This document shows, piece by piece, positions 25,645 through 36,256 of a stretch of DNA of 64,000 nucleotides. Location: the NCBI GenBank assembly GCA_022494885.1, contig JAGVSM010004011.1, forward strand, positions 186,001-250,000. Direction: 5' to 3'. The notes beneath the pieces were generated by a model. It searched no databases, had not been told where the DNA came from, and saw only the letters and a list, made by a program, of their open reading frames with translations. How positions within the stretch are numbered: position 1 is the stretch's first letter; every line of letters begins with the position of its first letter. The stretch is from Micrasema longulum (Eukaryota; Arthropoda; Insecta; Trichoptera; Brachycentridae). A program made the translations under genes and the position numbers.

Positions 25645-25925
25645 AAAACTGGGATGCTGCGTCTGTTTGGGCACATATAGTGAATGGATAGTGAAAGAAC
25701 GGCTAAAAGGATTAACGATGCGAATTTTCATAGATGGAGAAAACGAGAAAGATGAAAATTCAAATTCAACAAATATTTGAAGAGGTACAAGTCAAAAGTC
25801 AGAATAATAGTCGTGCGTGCATGAGAAGATTTATGAATGTAAGGGAAGCGAGGTCTGTTTGCGAAGACAGGTTGAAGTGGCATTCTATCCTCTCTGCCTA
25901 CCCCTAGGGGAATGGTATTTGAACA
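25645..25925 (+). pseudogene. RTE-type LINE C-terminal fragment
   Basis: LRLFGHI-like start, MDSERTAKRINDA, then NNSRACMRRFMNVREARSVC and EDRLKWHSILSAYP. Several frame breaks. It is a relative of the 54700-55140 copy. Confidence 0.6.
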
Positions 25926-26915
25926 CAGATTGTCTGTCACTCTCTCGCAGAGGCCTTCCAGATACTGCGCGAAAAACTACATGTCGGACAGATTTTGCCT
26001 AGCTAAAATCGAGATTATGTTGGCCCATTTTACGGACCCCAAAACTGAACCGATTTGCTTATTTTTTTAAAGAACGAGTATTAGAATGAAATTTTCTGTG
26101 TCAGTACTTTTTCTGTTTTTCAAAATTATTTATCATATTTGTATACCGTACGTCCGAAGAAGGCAGATAAAACTGGGCACGTTTTTAGAGAAAATATGGA
26201 AATACGTTTGTATGAAGAAAAGTGAGACTGCAATTCCCCTCTTAAATATGATTCAAGTATAAGAATGACGAGACAAGCCATGATCAGAGGAGTGTTTAAA
26301 TTTTTCCCCAAGATAAAAGAGTGCATTCAAATTAAAGCGCATGTTCTACATAAGTGTAAGTGAGCGATGCATTAAAACACACTTCCTTGCATGATCAAGA
26401 GTTTTTTTTAATGTTAATGGAGCATAAAATTAATGATGTTTTCATGAACAAGTTGATGTACAGAATATGTTTGATGTAATATTTATTTTTAAAACTAATC
26501 AATAAGAGTCTTACTTTTTTTTACTATGACTGTTATTGTGTAGGTGTTAAGATATTTATTTTTAAGTGAGATTAATTTTATGATGGGTAAATCAACCAAC
26601 CAACAAGTCACAAAAAGTGGTTGGGTGGGATTTTCGTATTTACTGGTAATATTTATTTTTATGTATCATCATCTTATGTTATTATTAATAAAATAAAAAT
26701 CGCAGAGCTCATACACTTCTTTGTAAAAAAAATATGCACAGTATGAGCCAAATTTATGTTTCACTAGAATAATGTTTGTTGTCAGGATAGCTTGACATTT
26801 GCATATACAGTTTGATAAAACATTGTATTAAAGTAACGGAGTTTTGAAATTATTCAAGTAAATAATCACAAGTCATTAGATGTAACATAAAATGAGTAAA
26901 TTATCAAAAACTTAC

Positions 26916-27022
26916 AGCACTTGAAGTGATGAGAGAGCGAAGGACTGTCCACCGAATGATGGTAATCATAAACAGACTTTCCTGTCAAGTCTTGAGGACC
27001 GTATCCGAGAACTCCGAGCATT
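26916..27022 (-). CDS. sima: HIF-1 alpha/sima homologue, middle of PAS-B
   Basis: An exon of 107 nt: one base completes the previous codon, then 35 codons, then one base. The acceptor is ttggtttttag and the donor is GTAAGT. It reads MLGVLGYGPQDLTGKSVYDY then HHSVDSPSLSHHFKC. LGYGPQDLTGKSVYDYHH is the conserved PAS-B helix segment of HIF alpha. The exon that should follow (a KGQ motif, then a WVQTQAT-like strand) was not found on the minus strand below this point. The next intron is therefore either longer than 26.9 kb or contains an exon I failed to recognise. Confidence 0.9.
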
Positions 27023-27199
27023 CTAAAAACCAACAAAAATGATTTATTCACTGCCAGATGTTGGGTTATTTATTATCAATATCAATGAGGAAATTCAGCG
27101 CTTTCAGAAATTGGATATGAAATATGTTTTCTTACACGCGGTGAAAATTAGAGCGATCGAAAAAGCTGTTTGAAGGAGCTCTCTGTAATCTGGTACCCT

Positions 27200-27920
27200 T
27201 GATTTTTTTTTATTTTTTTTATTTAATAGCATAATTATACATTTTTACAATTTAAAAAAATTTCACTTGTTATATTTTTACTAAAACTAAAATCCCACTA
27301 AGCCACTTTTTGTAGCTTGTTGGTGAAGATTATATTTATACTGACTTAATAATATTATTTACATTTATAAAAACAATGAATAACAGATAAAAATTAACAG
27401 TCGGAAAGATCAGAATAAACAGGTTTATACAAATAATAATATATAAATTTATTTTTTAAATACAAGAAAATATATGAAAAATTAAAATATTTACACCTAA
27501 GCTACTATTCATATATAAACTCTTGATCGAGTAGCCACTCTCTTATTTTGCTCTTGTTACAATGTGAGTTAAATTTAAGTTCTTTTGGTAATAAATTGAA
27601 AATTCTCGGTACTAAATATTTGTGAGTTCTATTTCCATATTTATTACATACTTTTGGTACTACCAAGCCATCATTAGACGTGAAGCGTGTATTATGGTTA
27701 TGTTTGAGAGGAAACTTGAATGTATTACTATTAAATTGTTCCAAAATGATGCAAAGCCACAGTAATCCTCGAACAGGCAGAGTTTTGATTGTTTTGTACA
27801 GGAGATCATTAGTACTTCTTATTCTAACAAGTAATCCAGAAGTACATTATATGCACTTCATTGGATTGTGGAAAAGAGGGATGTAAATTCTTCACTGACT
27901 GGGATTAGATTGATATGATC
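27200..27920 (-). pseudogene. LINE C-terminal fragment, second clade
   Basis: The open frame at 27744-27505 reads HNTRFTSNDGLVVPKVCNKY, then LVPRIFNLLPKELKF and REWLLDQEFIYE. It matches the 62078 copy (YNTRFTSADGLALPKFNKKY). The 3' UTR includes a complement of AATCCCACTAAGCCACTTTT that recurs inverted at 26605-26640. Confidence 0.65.
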
Positions 27921-28194
27921 AATTCGAGGAAATGATTCCAAAACTTTCTAAAAGCCTTGAAATACTTTTTGAAAGCCATCAGATCTGAATATCTGACAGG
28001 CCTCATAACAGGGCTACGGATAGTAGCGAGAAACTCCATTAGGTATTTTTGGAGGGGGGAAAGAGACAAGACCAAAAGATTTGTTTAGAAGATTGATTAG
28101 GATATCCGCAGCAGCACGAATGGGAATCAACAATATTAAAAATTTAACTGTACTGCAATGTGTCTCAAAAGTGTATTAAAAAAAATATACACGA

Positions 28195-28445
28195 TATTAA
28201 TACAAATTGACTACTTTAAACGACGTCACTAGTTCTCTGAAATCATCCAATGATAGTGGTGTGATAGATTTCCAGGTTCCGACAAAACTTTTGACATCAC
28301 AGGCAGGGTAATTTCAAAATTACAAAACTAAAAATCATAGCGCTGATAATAGGACACATAAAAATGAATTTTTTGGCTTAGTTTGATAGTCAACTTACTG
28401 ATAAATAAAATAAAATCCCTGAACTTCCTCATTGTAAAATATGAA
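28195..28445 (-). repeat. Dispersed repeat H, copy 1
   Basis: Shares GACGTCACTAGTTCT, CATAGCGCTGATAATA and CTGAACTTCCTCATTG with copies at 31605, 58128 and 62925. Confidence 0.55.
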
Positions 28446-28969
28446 TTAAAAACTTAAATAAATCAACTAAATAATAGCCCATTACTACGCAGTATTTGCA
28501 AAAATGATGATTTATGATTTAGTTTCAGTAATGTTTCTAGATAAGTTCACTGGAACTTTTTTTAACAAGGTGGATATTTTCTACTCAGTACCGTGTTAAA
28601 AAAATATACTAAATAAAGAACAACGGTGAACACCTAGTATAAAAATCCCTTTGGGATTTCAAAAAAAGAAGAAAGAGTTTAATTATTTATTGTACCTTAA
28701 TTTTATAAAGATAATATGACAATTCCGCACATCGCTCCCATGTATAATTATCCATCAACGATGAAAATATTTCCAAAATATAAATAACACCATGCATATT
28801 TCAGGAATGTAACAATATGTTGACCTTGCTAGCAAATATTTTGAACTGATTTTCATTGCTGACATAATTTTTTTTAGTCACAGTTTACTAACTAATACAG
28901 AGTATTTCCCATGGCGAAAAACTTATATTACAAATGGTTTATTGAATTGATTTATTTTAAAAACACTTA

Positions 28970-29055
28970 TTAAAAAGGAGGATATGGAAGTCTAGACATT
29001 TACAGAGATTATGATCTGTCACTTACTATGTTATGCCTAGACTTCTTCTAAAATA
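28970..29055. repeat. Fold-back family fragment
   Basis: GGATATGGAAGTCTAGACATT with a short inverse (GCCTAGACTTCTTC) matches the inner arms of the TTAA family. Confidence 0.45.
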
Positions 29056-29238
29056 GAGGCTTGGTCGGTTTGCTCCTTAAAAAAATTGAGAGTGATTTTT
29101 CCAAGTTCATTGCCACCATTTTACCAAAATCAAAGATATATAATTTTATCTTTTAATTAATAAGTTGGATCTAATGAACAATTATCGCTTTTCATTTTAA
29201 TTTAAGAATCACCATGATCAAACATTTCAATATATTAA

Positions 29239-29610
29239 CATATTACAACAGAGGTAAAGATAATTTTGGAGAAAGTAATATAGAAGTCAAGACTACAGGG
29301 CTTATGACCTGTCATTGGCTGGTTTAAGTAGCCATTTTACACAGGGCTTATGACCTGTCATTGGCTGGTTTAAGTAGCCATTTTACACACTGCGTAACAA
29401 ATATGGGCAGAATGGTGAATGTTACAGTGTGTAAAGTGCCCACTTAAACCAGCCAATGGCAGGTCATAGGCCCTGTAAATGCCCAGACTTCCATATTTAC
29501 TTCTCAAAAATGTTTTCCCACTCTGTTGCATTAAATTTAAATTTGAAAAACTCCCTAGGGAGGAAATCCAGCCAGTCTGCAAGCATTTGGACAAACTGAA
29601 AATATTGTTG
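29239..29610. mobile_element. Fold-back family copy with internal tandem duplication
   Basis: The left end is TTAA-CATATTACAACAGAGG. The block containing GGGCTTATGACCTGTCATTG and GGTTTAAGTAGCCATTTTAC occurs twice in tandem (about 29286-29390). The loop, the inverse inner arm and the inverse outer module (CTCCCTAGGGAGG, ending near ATATTGTTG) follow. Confidence 0.7.
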
Positions 29611-29843
29611 ATTTCAATATATTTTTATGAATATTTGAGGGTATTAGCAGCAAACTTAGAAATCTCCATTGAAGGAGTTACTAAGTTTTTTGCGAAAAAC
29701 TTTGAAAAAAGAATTGTGAGATTTTTATTTATGCTTCACTGTCGGCCAGTACTCTTAATTATAATTAAAAATAGTTTAATTTATCATCACATATTGTAAT
29801 TACACTTGTACTCATCAATTGATTGTGTTGAAAAAATACTTAC

Positions 29844-30145
29844 GTTTCATCGACATATGTAAATTTCATGTCCAAACTATGCTTGGAGAGAAAAGTCATA
29901 CTGTCCAGGGGAACTTCTATATTAGAAGGGTGTGGGATGGGCCGGCCTATAGCAACCAGAGACCCGAACTTCTCGAACGGCTTGATCTCCTTCGGTTCAG
30001 AGGAATCCGTGTCGGTGTCATCACCTTTGGACTTGATGCACTCTTCAATGGGGCTCTTGGCCTTAAATTCCGACTTCACAACGGAGTTATTGTTAGTCTC
30101 CACAGGGAGACTGTTAGTGAGAAGATGGCCGGTGCAGTGAATCAC
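29844..30145 (-). CDS. sima: HIF-1 alpha/sima homologue, end of PAS-A, linker and start of PAS-B
   Basis: An exon of 302 nt (100 codons plus two bases) with acceptor ctttgttttcag and donor GTAAGT. It begins VIHCTGHLL, the last PAS-A strand, and ends with [20 protein letters not shown] then [10 protein letters not shown], the start of PAS-B. Between them lies a long polar segment including [20 protein letters not shown]. By memory comparison this is some tens of residues longer than the vertebrate segment, so the PAS-A loop or linker looks expanded. Phase 2 at the donor fits the single base that opens the next exon. Confidence 0.92.
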
Positions 30146-31107
30146 CTGAAAACAAAGGATCAATTAGGTACAATAACCAAAACATTTCGATGCCTTAGCC
30201 ATTTCCAGTTATTAATCGTCGTTAATAACCATGCCAGAAAACACAATCAAGCCCTGATAGATCGAGGTTCGAACCACAGACTCGATAAAATCCACTTATG
30301 GATATTTATCGTAAACATGGTTTTGGTTTCGCAGAAATTAATATGTTCACCCAAGATGTTGAACACTCTTAGAGCTACATATAAAAAGCGTTTCTGAGCA
30401 ACCGTCGTACCGGTTATATAATAACAAGGCAGATAAAAATTAAAATGAATATTTAAAATAACAGTCTTGTATCATTTGCAGTGGATTATTTAAAATTTTA
30501 TACCAATGAAAATGACATTCTAATTTAGCAAATAAAAGAACCAGAAGATTACCGGACAAACATTTGAGCAAAAACTCCACAGATGTCAGTACAAGTAACA
30601 TTTCAGCAAACTGGTTCTGGTGAAATCTAGATTTACATGATAAATGCAATTATCGCGAATTGCTAAGAAATTTAGATTGAAAATTTAAATGATGAACATA
30701 CTTGAAGAAAAATTGATAGCAACCTGCAGCTCTTGACAACATGCAACACAATCTAAATTAGTAAATGTCTGTGCACAGTTGATTGTAACCTAATATCTGT
30801 CTGAATTAGATCATAATTAAGTTTTATTCAACTATGGACATAATGTATTCAATTTAAGTTCATGCGTAAGCAACAAATTATTAATATTCTGATGTTGAAT
30901 TGAAACTGCATTCATATTAAACAAACTTATTAAATTTTTATGGCCATTCAGATGCAGGTTTAGTTTTTTTAAAACTGAAAATGAGAAAATTCTTGGTGGA
31001 AGTTCATTGATGTTTTTTATAGAAATACAAGAAGAGTGATACATAAGTCCACAAATTTAGAATAACCAGTCATCAGTTTAATCGCTTTCGCTTTTTTATA
31101 TTCTTAC

Positions 31108-31293
31108 CTTGTAAGTGGCAGATTTTAAGTTCACATTTCTACCCTTGTTAGTGAGGGTACACTTGAGACGAATGAAGAAAGACTTGGGAGCCTCTCCCAA
31201 CTTCTCCCTCCCTTTGGTTGAGAGTACTTCTCGGATCTCATCATGGTCACATGGGTGACTGAACTCGTAAACGCTTTGGCCCATCAAGTCCAT
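31108..31293 (-). CDS. sima: HIF-1 alpha/sima homologue, second PAS-A exon
   Basis: An exon of 186 nt (62 codons, phase 0 at both ends) with acceptor atatttcag and donor AAG/GTAAGA. It reads [20 protein letters not shown], then a stretch with [20 protein letters not shown], ending SATYK. The HPCDHDE and [11 protein letters not shown] segments are the conserved PAS-A core of HIF alpha proteins. The 4.6-kb intron upstream holds a THAP-bearing element, a LINE endonuclease remnant, a SINE and a nested Penelope-like insertion. Confidence 0.93.
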
Positions 31294-31873
31294 CTGAAAT
31301 ATTCATATAAAGGATTCAGGAAAAAAATTGGGGCAATAAAAGACTATGCTGTAAAAGGGTCTACGACATAGGATTTCATCTGGCTGAAAACATTAGCATA
31401 TTACATTTAATATATTATATTTTAGAGTTTGTAGACATGTTTTATTTGAGATAATAGAACTAAAACATAAAAACCAATGAGCAAGTTTAGCCCTACAGGA
31501 AATTGAATATTAAAAGTGTATTCTTACGCACAGTAAAAAATTAGAGCATAAAACTGTATGGCAAAGTTTCTTGAAAATGTATGAAAACAATGAACTGCGT
31601 TGAATGATGTCACTAGTTCTTCCGAATCAATCAATGATAAGAGAGTTCTGATATATTTCGGTTTAGGGTAAGTCAACTGAAGAATCAGCAGAACTCACCG
31701 AGAAGGGGAAGACAACTTGAGATGTCACATGCGAAGTAATTTCAAAAATACAAAATCATAACGCTAATAATATGATTCATGGAAATAGAAAAAAAATATT
31801 ACTTAGTAAAATAGTTTATTAACACTTATTTGTTTATAAATTTGTATAAACGACTTAATTTTTTTATTTACAC

Positions 31874-31911
31874 TTCGACCAGTTTCGAGGTTACTACCTC
31901 ATCGTCAGGAA
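31874..31911 (-). ncRNA. Hammerhead-ribozyme-like motif, left Penelope terminal repeat
   Basis: Read on the minus strand: UUC, core CUGACGA, one extra U, stem-loop GAGGU-AGUA-ACCUC, GAA, a two-pair stem AC/GU with loop UG, C at the cleavage position, then GAAG pairing with the UUC. This is the arrangement of a minimal type I hammerhead. The extra U after the core departs from the usual motif, so activity is uncertain. Confidence 0.5.
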
Positions 31912-32087
31912 TTTAACTAACTTATAATTACACGGGTTGCTATTTATATAATAAAATATTGTATGAAAGAGATTTCCAATAAAAATGAGAACTGGCGTAG
32001 AATTTTGTACATTAATTCATTTTCTAATAATATAGCACAGATTTTACCTAACAATATTTGGCCAGCTTTTTATACTAATAATAACAT

Positions 32088-32337
32088 AGGTAAATTGTAA
32101 AGATAAGGATGATAAATTAAATCATTCGGGAATTTATAAATTAAATTGTTTAAATTGCCCAAATTTCTATATTGGAAAAACTTCACGTAAATTTAAAGTT
32201 AGAATCAAAGAACATATAAGATGTCTGAGTAATAATAGTTTTTCAGAATTCGCAAATCACCTTATATCCGAAAACCATGAATTTAATCAAGAAACGTGTG
32301 TAGAAATTTTGCATGTCAATAAAATGGTTTTCGTTTA
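32088..32337 (+). pseudogene. GIY-YIG endonuclease domain of a Penelope-like element
   Basis: An open segment without its own start reads SGIYKLNCLNC, then PNFYIGKTSRKFKVRIKEHI, then FANHLISENHEFNQE. GIYKLNC and FYIGKTSRKFKVRIKEH are the GIY and YIG motifs followed by the conserved Arg and the helix with Glu-His, as in the C-terminal endonuclease of Penelope elements. A stop occurs at 32336. The reverse transcriptase that should precede it is absent. Confidence 0.85.
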
Positions 32338-32550
32338 GATAATTTAAAACGATTAGAAATTAGTAAAGCCATTAATCAAAAACTTCAAATAATAAATAAT
32401 CAATTAAATTTAACTTCGAGTCCTCTTTTAAAACTATTCCCGTTATGATTTATTTTATCTTCTTTCTTTCTCTTTCTTTCAATTTTCTGTCTTTTCCATA
32501 CAATATTTTATTATATAAATAGCAACGCGTGTAATTATATGTTAGTTAAA

Positions 32551-32589
32551 TTCCTGACGATGAGGTAGTAACCTCAAAACCGGACGAAG
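32551..32589 (+). ncRNA. Degenerate hammerhead-like motif, right terminal repeat
   Basis: This is the inverted partner of the 31874-31911 motif. CUGACGA and the GAGGU/ACCUC stem remain, but the GAAA core has become AAAA and GUC has become GAC. Those changes should abolish hammerhead cleavage. Confidence 0.5.
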
Positions 32590-33004
32590 TGTAATAAAAA
32601 AAAATAAAAAAAATTAAGTGGTTTTTACAAATTTATGAACAAATAAGTGTAAAATGTCATACCACAAAGTGAAAAATGTTTTTGATAACAATAATGGCTT
32701 ATTAACAAATAAAAAAACCACTGAACTTCTTCATTAAGTCATACAATACATATTGTATTACAGTTTCAATCTAGCAATACACTGTAATCAATAATAATTC
32801 ATGTATGTGTAATAACCTAGATGTATACAATAAAAAATATGAATTGAATTGTAATAAAACACTATTTATTCCATTTTATAACACAAAATCATCTTACCCT
32901 TCCCTTAATGTAATGTTTCATAATAAATATTGTAATATTGACATATTTAAAAAAAAAAAATTCTTAATGAAAAGAAATATTTGCGTTCTTATGATTTACC
33001 CAAA

Positions 33005-33150
33005 TATTTTATTTTGAGGGCCATTTTCAACGAGTTGTAAACAACTCACTATTAGAAAATGGAATCAAGTTGGGGTAGAGTGGGAGTTGAACCACAGACC
33101 TTTGGTCCATGAGTCCGAGACACTAACCACAGGATCACAACCCGATATAC
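33005..33150 (-). repeat. SINE family 3
   Basis: Plus-strand view shows AACTCACTATTAGAAAATGG and the complementary tRNA-like head ACAGGATCACAACCCG. Confidence 0.75.
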
Positions 33151-33159
33151 GTAATAACT

Positions 33160-33960
33160 GCGAAAAAAGGAAGTCGAAAAGGTGCATAAAATACCTGGAA
33201 GTAATCATTGACTGTTATAGCTATGATAAAACAGAGTATTCTAAAATTTATATTTGAGGCACTAACTAAAAGAACATGAGAAAAACACTTGACTTATAAG
33301 CTCCATAATATGTATCATTAATGTAATATTTAGTTTTTAATGTAAAAATATAAAAGGATAGAATTAATTATTTAAGTGTAAACTTTGATAAAGAAGCTTT
33401 TGTAGCTTTGGAACCAGTCGTTAGAAAAAATAAGTAGTTAAAAACAAAGTTGTTTTACATTTATTTTATAATAGGAGTATTTGTTTGTTGATGATAGCAG
33501 ACAGATTTGTGACCACGTGGATAATATTTATTTAAGTCAATGACAAATCTTCCAGTTAGTTATTCGATTGTTGTAACAGGTTAAGATACAATATACATAC
33601 ATTCGTAAAATGCTTTGTCAATATTGACAGTATGTAAATTTTAAAACATGAGAAATCAGTTTTGCTCATATTTTACAGATAGGTAACAGATGTTTTTTTA
33701 GATCAAGAAGCAAAGCCAAAGATTTGTTTAATTTTTAAAAATGATTTCCTCATATTACAGTGGATCCTTGTGTCTGGATGGTATAGAAAATAAAGTAATA
33801 AGTGATTGTGAAAACCGTGAAAGAGTGTCATCAAATAAACCAGTCAGATAAATCGATAAAATTTTTCTATCACTGTATCATTTTACGATCATGCATGTTA
33901 AAAAGGACCACAGATATGCTGTGATTGGAGTTATTTATTTTTTAATTCATTGTAATTTTT
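33160..33960. other. Intronic sequence, nothing recognised
   Basis: AT-rich intron of the HIF gene between the first and second PAS-A exons. No repeats of the families above. Confidence 0.4.
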
Positions 33961-34498
33961 TCTTTGCATTTTACAATAGGTATACATAAATTACAAATAC
34001 AAAAACACTATTACATAAGCAAAAAAAAATCCACAAAGGCATGGCCTGTGTGTGGGTATATACATATTGTTTTTAATTTCAATAAACGATACTGGAAGAA
34101 TACGATAGATATCAAAAGATATCATAGTGTCGTTTGCATCATAAGGGATTGATGAGGATGATTCTGTGGATCAGCAATCAATTTGAATATATACATATGT
34201 AACAACATGATAATATTTCTTTTGCAGATGGGAGTTCCATCATTAATTACCTTGCTTATTATGTACGAGGTTTATATTTCATTGAAGGTGAATGGGGTTC
34301 CATATTCTGGCTGAAATTTCAAAGTAAATGGAATTATAGTCGCTCAGATGGTTGTCATTCGATTCTACTCTCCACCTGTCGACAGTGTCTAACAGACTTG
34401 AAGAGCAGAATGTTATTTTTTAATAATGCTTTTCAAGTGGTACTAACCGTGTAGGTCTCAAAAGTGGGCCGAGTACCTTAATTAAGGTGTGAGCATAT

Positions 34499-35284
34499 AA
34501 TTAAGAACAGTCCAGAAACCGCATATGAGCATCAAACAGAAGGCGACTAAACTACTCATAAATGAGTAGTTTTACGTTTTAACCCATTAGTTTCTTTGTA
34601 GATATCACTTAGTACGTAACTCCTGATTTGAATTAAACTATGCCGTGTTGTGTCATTTTAAAGTGTAGAAATACTGCTAGGATCTTAAAGAAACAGGATG
34701 GGATCACATTTCATGTGTAATTAGCAAATGAATGTGTAAGTGGCAAATAAATTACTTAAAAATTGAATTATTTTTTCCATCTGTCAGATTGTTGAAGAAA
34801 TCAAAATGGACATTTCGTTAGTGTTGTCAGGGTAGTAAACTTTTGTACCCTACTTTGCTCATCAAATGAAAATTGGACCTCGGATTAAACAACTCTGTGG
34901 TGGACATTTGACCGACATTATCTTTAAAACATCAATTTCATTTAACATGATATAAAAATATATGTTTTATGTAAAATAAAATTTGTTTTATATTTCAAGT
35001 TCAAAGTTCGTTAGTTCAATTACTCTAATTAAATGACCCTTTACTTATCTACTCTGTTGTGTCAATCAATATTTCCGCGTGCACAATAAAATTTTAGAGA
35101 AATTAACAGATTGCTTATTTTTTACCTTACATTTGTTTTATGATTATATTTTTTTCCATCGTGCAACATTACGCGGCGACATCGCGAATGCGCGCGGCGA
35201 AAGTGGGGCATAGTGGGGGATTTTTTGGACACAGTCCGATGTATTCTAATATGATTCTACGCTCCTTCTGGACTATTCTTAATT
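34499..35284 (+). mobile_element. Second THAP-bearing element with inverted ends
   Basis: About 24-bp imperfect inverted ends (AATTAAGAACAGTCCAGAA at the left; AATTAAGAATAGTCCAGAA read inward from the right) enclose 786 bp in the HIF intron. A THAP-type exon lies inside at 34640. I see no clear target duplication. The ends differ from those of the 3549-4543 element, so this is a separate family. Confidence 0.5.
34640..34716 (+). pseudogene. THAP zinc-finger first exon
   Basis: The sequence reads MPCCVILKCRNTARILKKQD then GITFH, followed by a GTAATT donor. CCVILKC supplies the C-x4-C pair and GITFH is the usual start of the second half of a THAP finger. The start codon is intact here, unlike the copy at 3763. 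The rest of the domain was not located. It could be a small captured exon of a P-type transposase. Confidence 0.5.
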
Positions 35285-35339
35285 CTATGTCGTGGAGATT
35301 GAATTGACCCTTCGATCCATTCTCATGCTTCCTTTCTCT

Positions 35340-35700
35340 TCACACATTTTTGGCATATAGATAACCTCCTATGGTGTATGGAGTAGGATCATCTCCAAGG
35401 AGTCTGAATTTTGGCAGAGCTGGAGCAATATCCGAGTTTGGTTCCATGTTCACGGATTCGATTACAATGGGACTGATGTCAGTGATTATTCTTAGTATTG
35501 TTGTTTTAGAGTCACTGCATTTGCTCAACAGAATGCCATGTATAAGGTTCTTGAAGCAGCAGTATATCCGCTCCCTTTCCGCTGGCTAGTGCTTCCTCTT
35601 GTGCTGCTCTGCAGCGGTCCGAATTTCACTGAAAAACTTTAGTCTCGCGCCGGCAATGTTTAATTGGATCCCGGTGGCGGTTGCCAGAATGGAGCTAGCC
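35340..35700 (-). pseudogene. LINE apurinic-type endonuclease fragment
   Basis: The minus strand reads NSDRCRAAQEEALASGKGAD then ILLLQEPYTWHSVEQM, with a stop just before and frameshifts after. A..E.A......DILLLQEPY is the N-terminal motif of the LINE endonuclease, with the catalytic Glu in QEP. A further open segment (ISPIVIESVNMEPNSDIAPA) belongs to the same debris. It lies in the HIF intron. Confidence 0.65.
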
Positions 35701-35876
35701 ATAATTTGTTCGCTCCATTGTCATCATACTTTTGATTTGCTAGCGATAGTCCCTGTCGTTGAACATGATATTAGGCACCCCTACACAAACCCTCTAAGAT
35801 TGCAAACATACCAGTCTCACATTAATTATACTACAAACAAGTTATTTATAAGTATTGTATATTTAAAATAAATTAC

Positions 35877-36052
35877 CTGGCAGACTCCAAGGTAATCGCT
35901 GACATTTTCAGAAAGGTAGATTAGATCTCCATCTGGTGACATGACGAGGACAAATCCATCCAGGGCCTTCAGGTAAGACAGCTCCTTGGAGAGGACGGCG
36001 TCATCTGGCATTTTTTCAGGAGATTCTTTAATCTTTAAAGGCATCTCTGGAA
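35877..36052 (-). CDS. sima: HIF-1 alpha/sima homologue, first PAS-A exon
   Basis: This exon follows the bHLH exon after a 2.65-kb intron. The acceptor is tgatttcag and the donor is CAG/GTAATT. The exon is 176 nt: two bases complete the split codon, then 58 codons, ending in phase 0. It reads [17 protein letters not shown], then [20 protein letters not shown], then [15 protein letters not shown]. The LKALDGFV stretch and the SENVSDYLG helix are typical of the start of HIF alpha PAS-A, the dimerisation domain. The intron upstream contains the deleted mariner at 36257-37151. Confidence 0.93.
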
Positions 36053-36256
36053 CTGAAATCAATGCAAATAATGAGGGATTTATTCAAAAGATAAAAAAAA
36101 CTCAATATCAAATTCCAAGCCTGCATAATTAATTGTCTTTATATTAAAATTGACAGTTGAAGATAAAAAAATTGCATCATTTATCAATAAAATAGATTTG
36201 AAATGAGCCAATATTTAAAGATAAAAAATTAAAAAAACAATCAACTATTTATATAA

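Larger units (their letters stand above)
31824..32698 (+). mobile_element. Penelope-like element, truncated, with inverted terminal repeats
   Basis: An 875-bp insertion flanked by an 8-bp repeat TTATTAAC (31816-31823 and 32699-32706). It splits another repeat whose two halves resume at each side. Inverted copies of a roughly 130-bp terminal sequence (starting ACTTATTTGTTTATAAA at the left) lie at 31824-31965 and 32495-32655. The right one carries about 48 extra bases. A GIY-YIG endonuclease fragment sits between them. This layout matches Penelope-like retroelements cut down to their 3' part. Confidence 0.8.
31605..32740 (-). repeat. Dispersed repeat H, copy 2, split by the Penelope-like insertion
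   Basis: Left half 31605-31823 and right half 32699-32740 (ending CTGAACTTCTTCATTAAG) are separated by the insertion at 31824-32698. Confidence 0.6.

Noticed and set aside
29819..30397. 192-codon plus-strand frame
   Set aside because: Shadow of the HIF linker/PAS-B exon; the minus strand has the conserved motifs and splice sites.
35371..35871. Plus-strand frames in the HIF intron
   Set aside because: Shadows of the minus-strand LINE endonuclease remnant.
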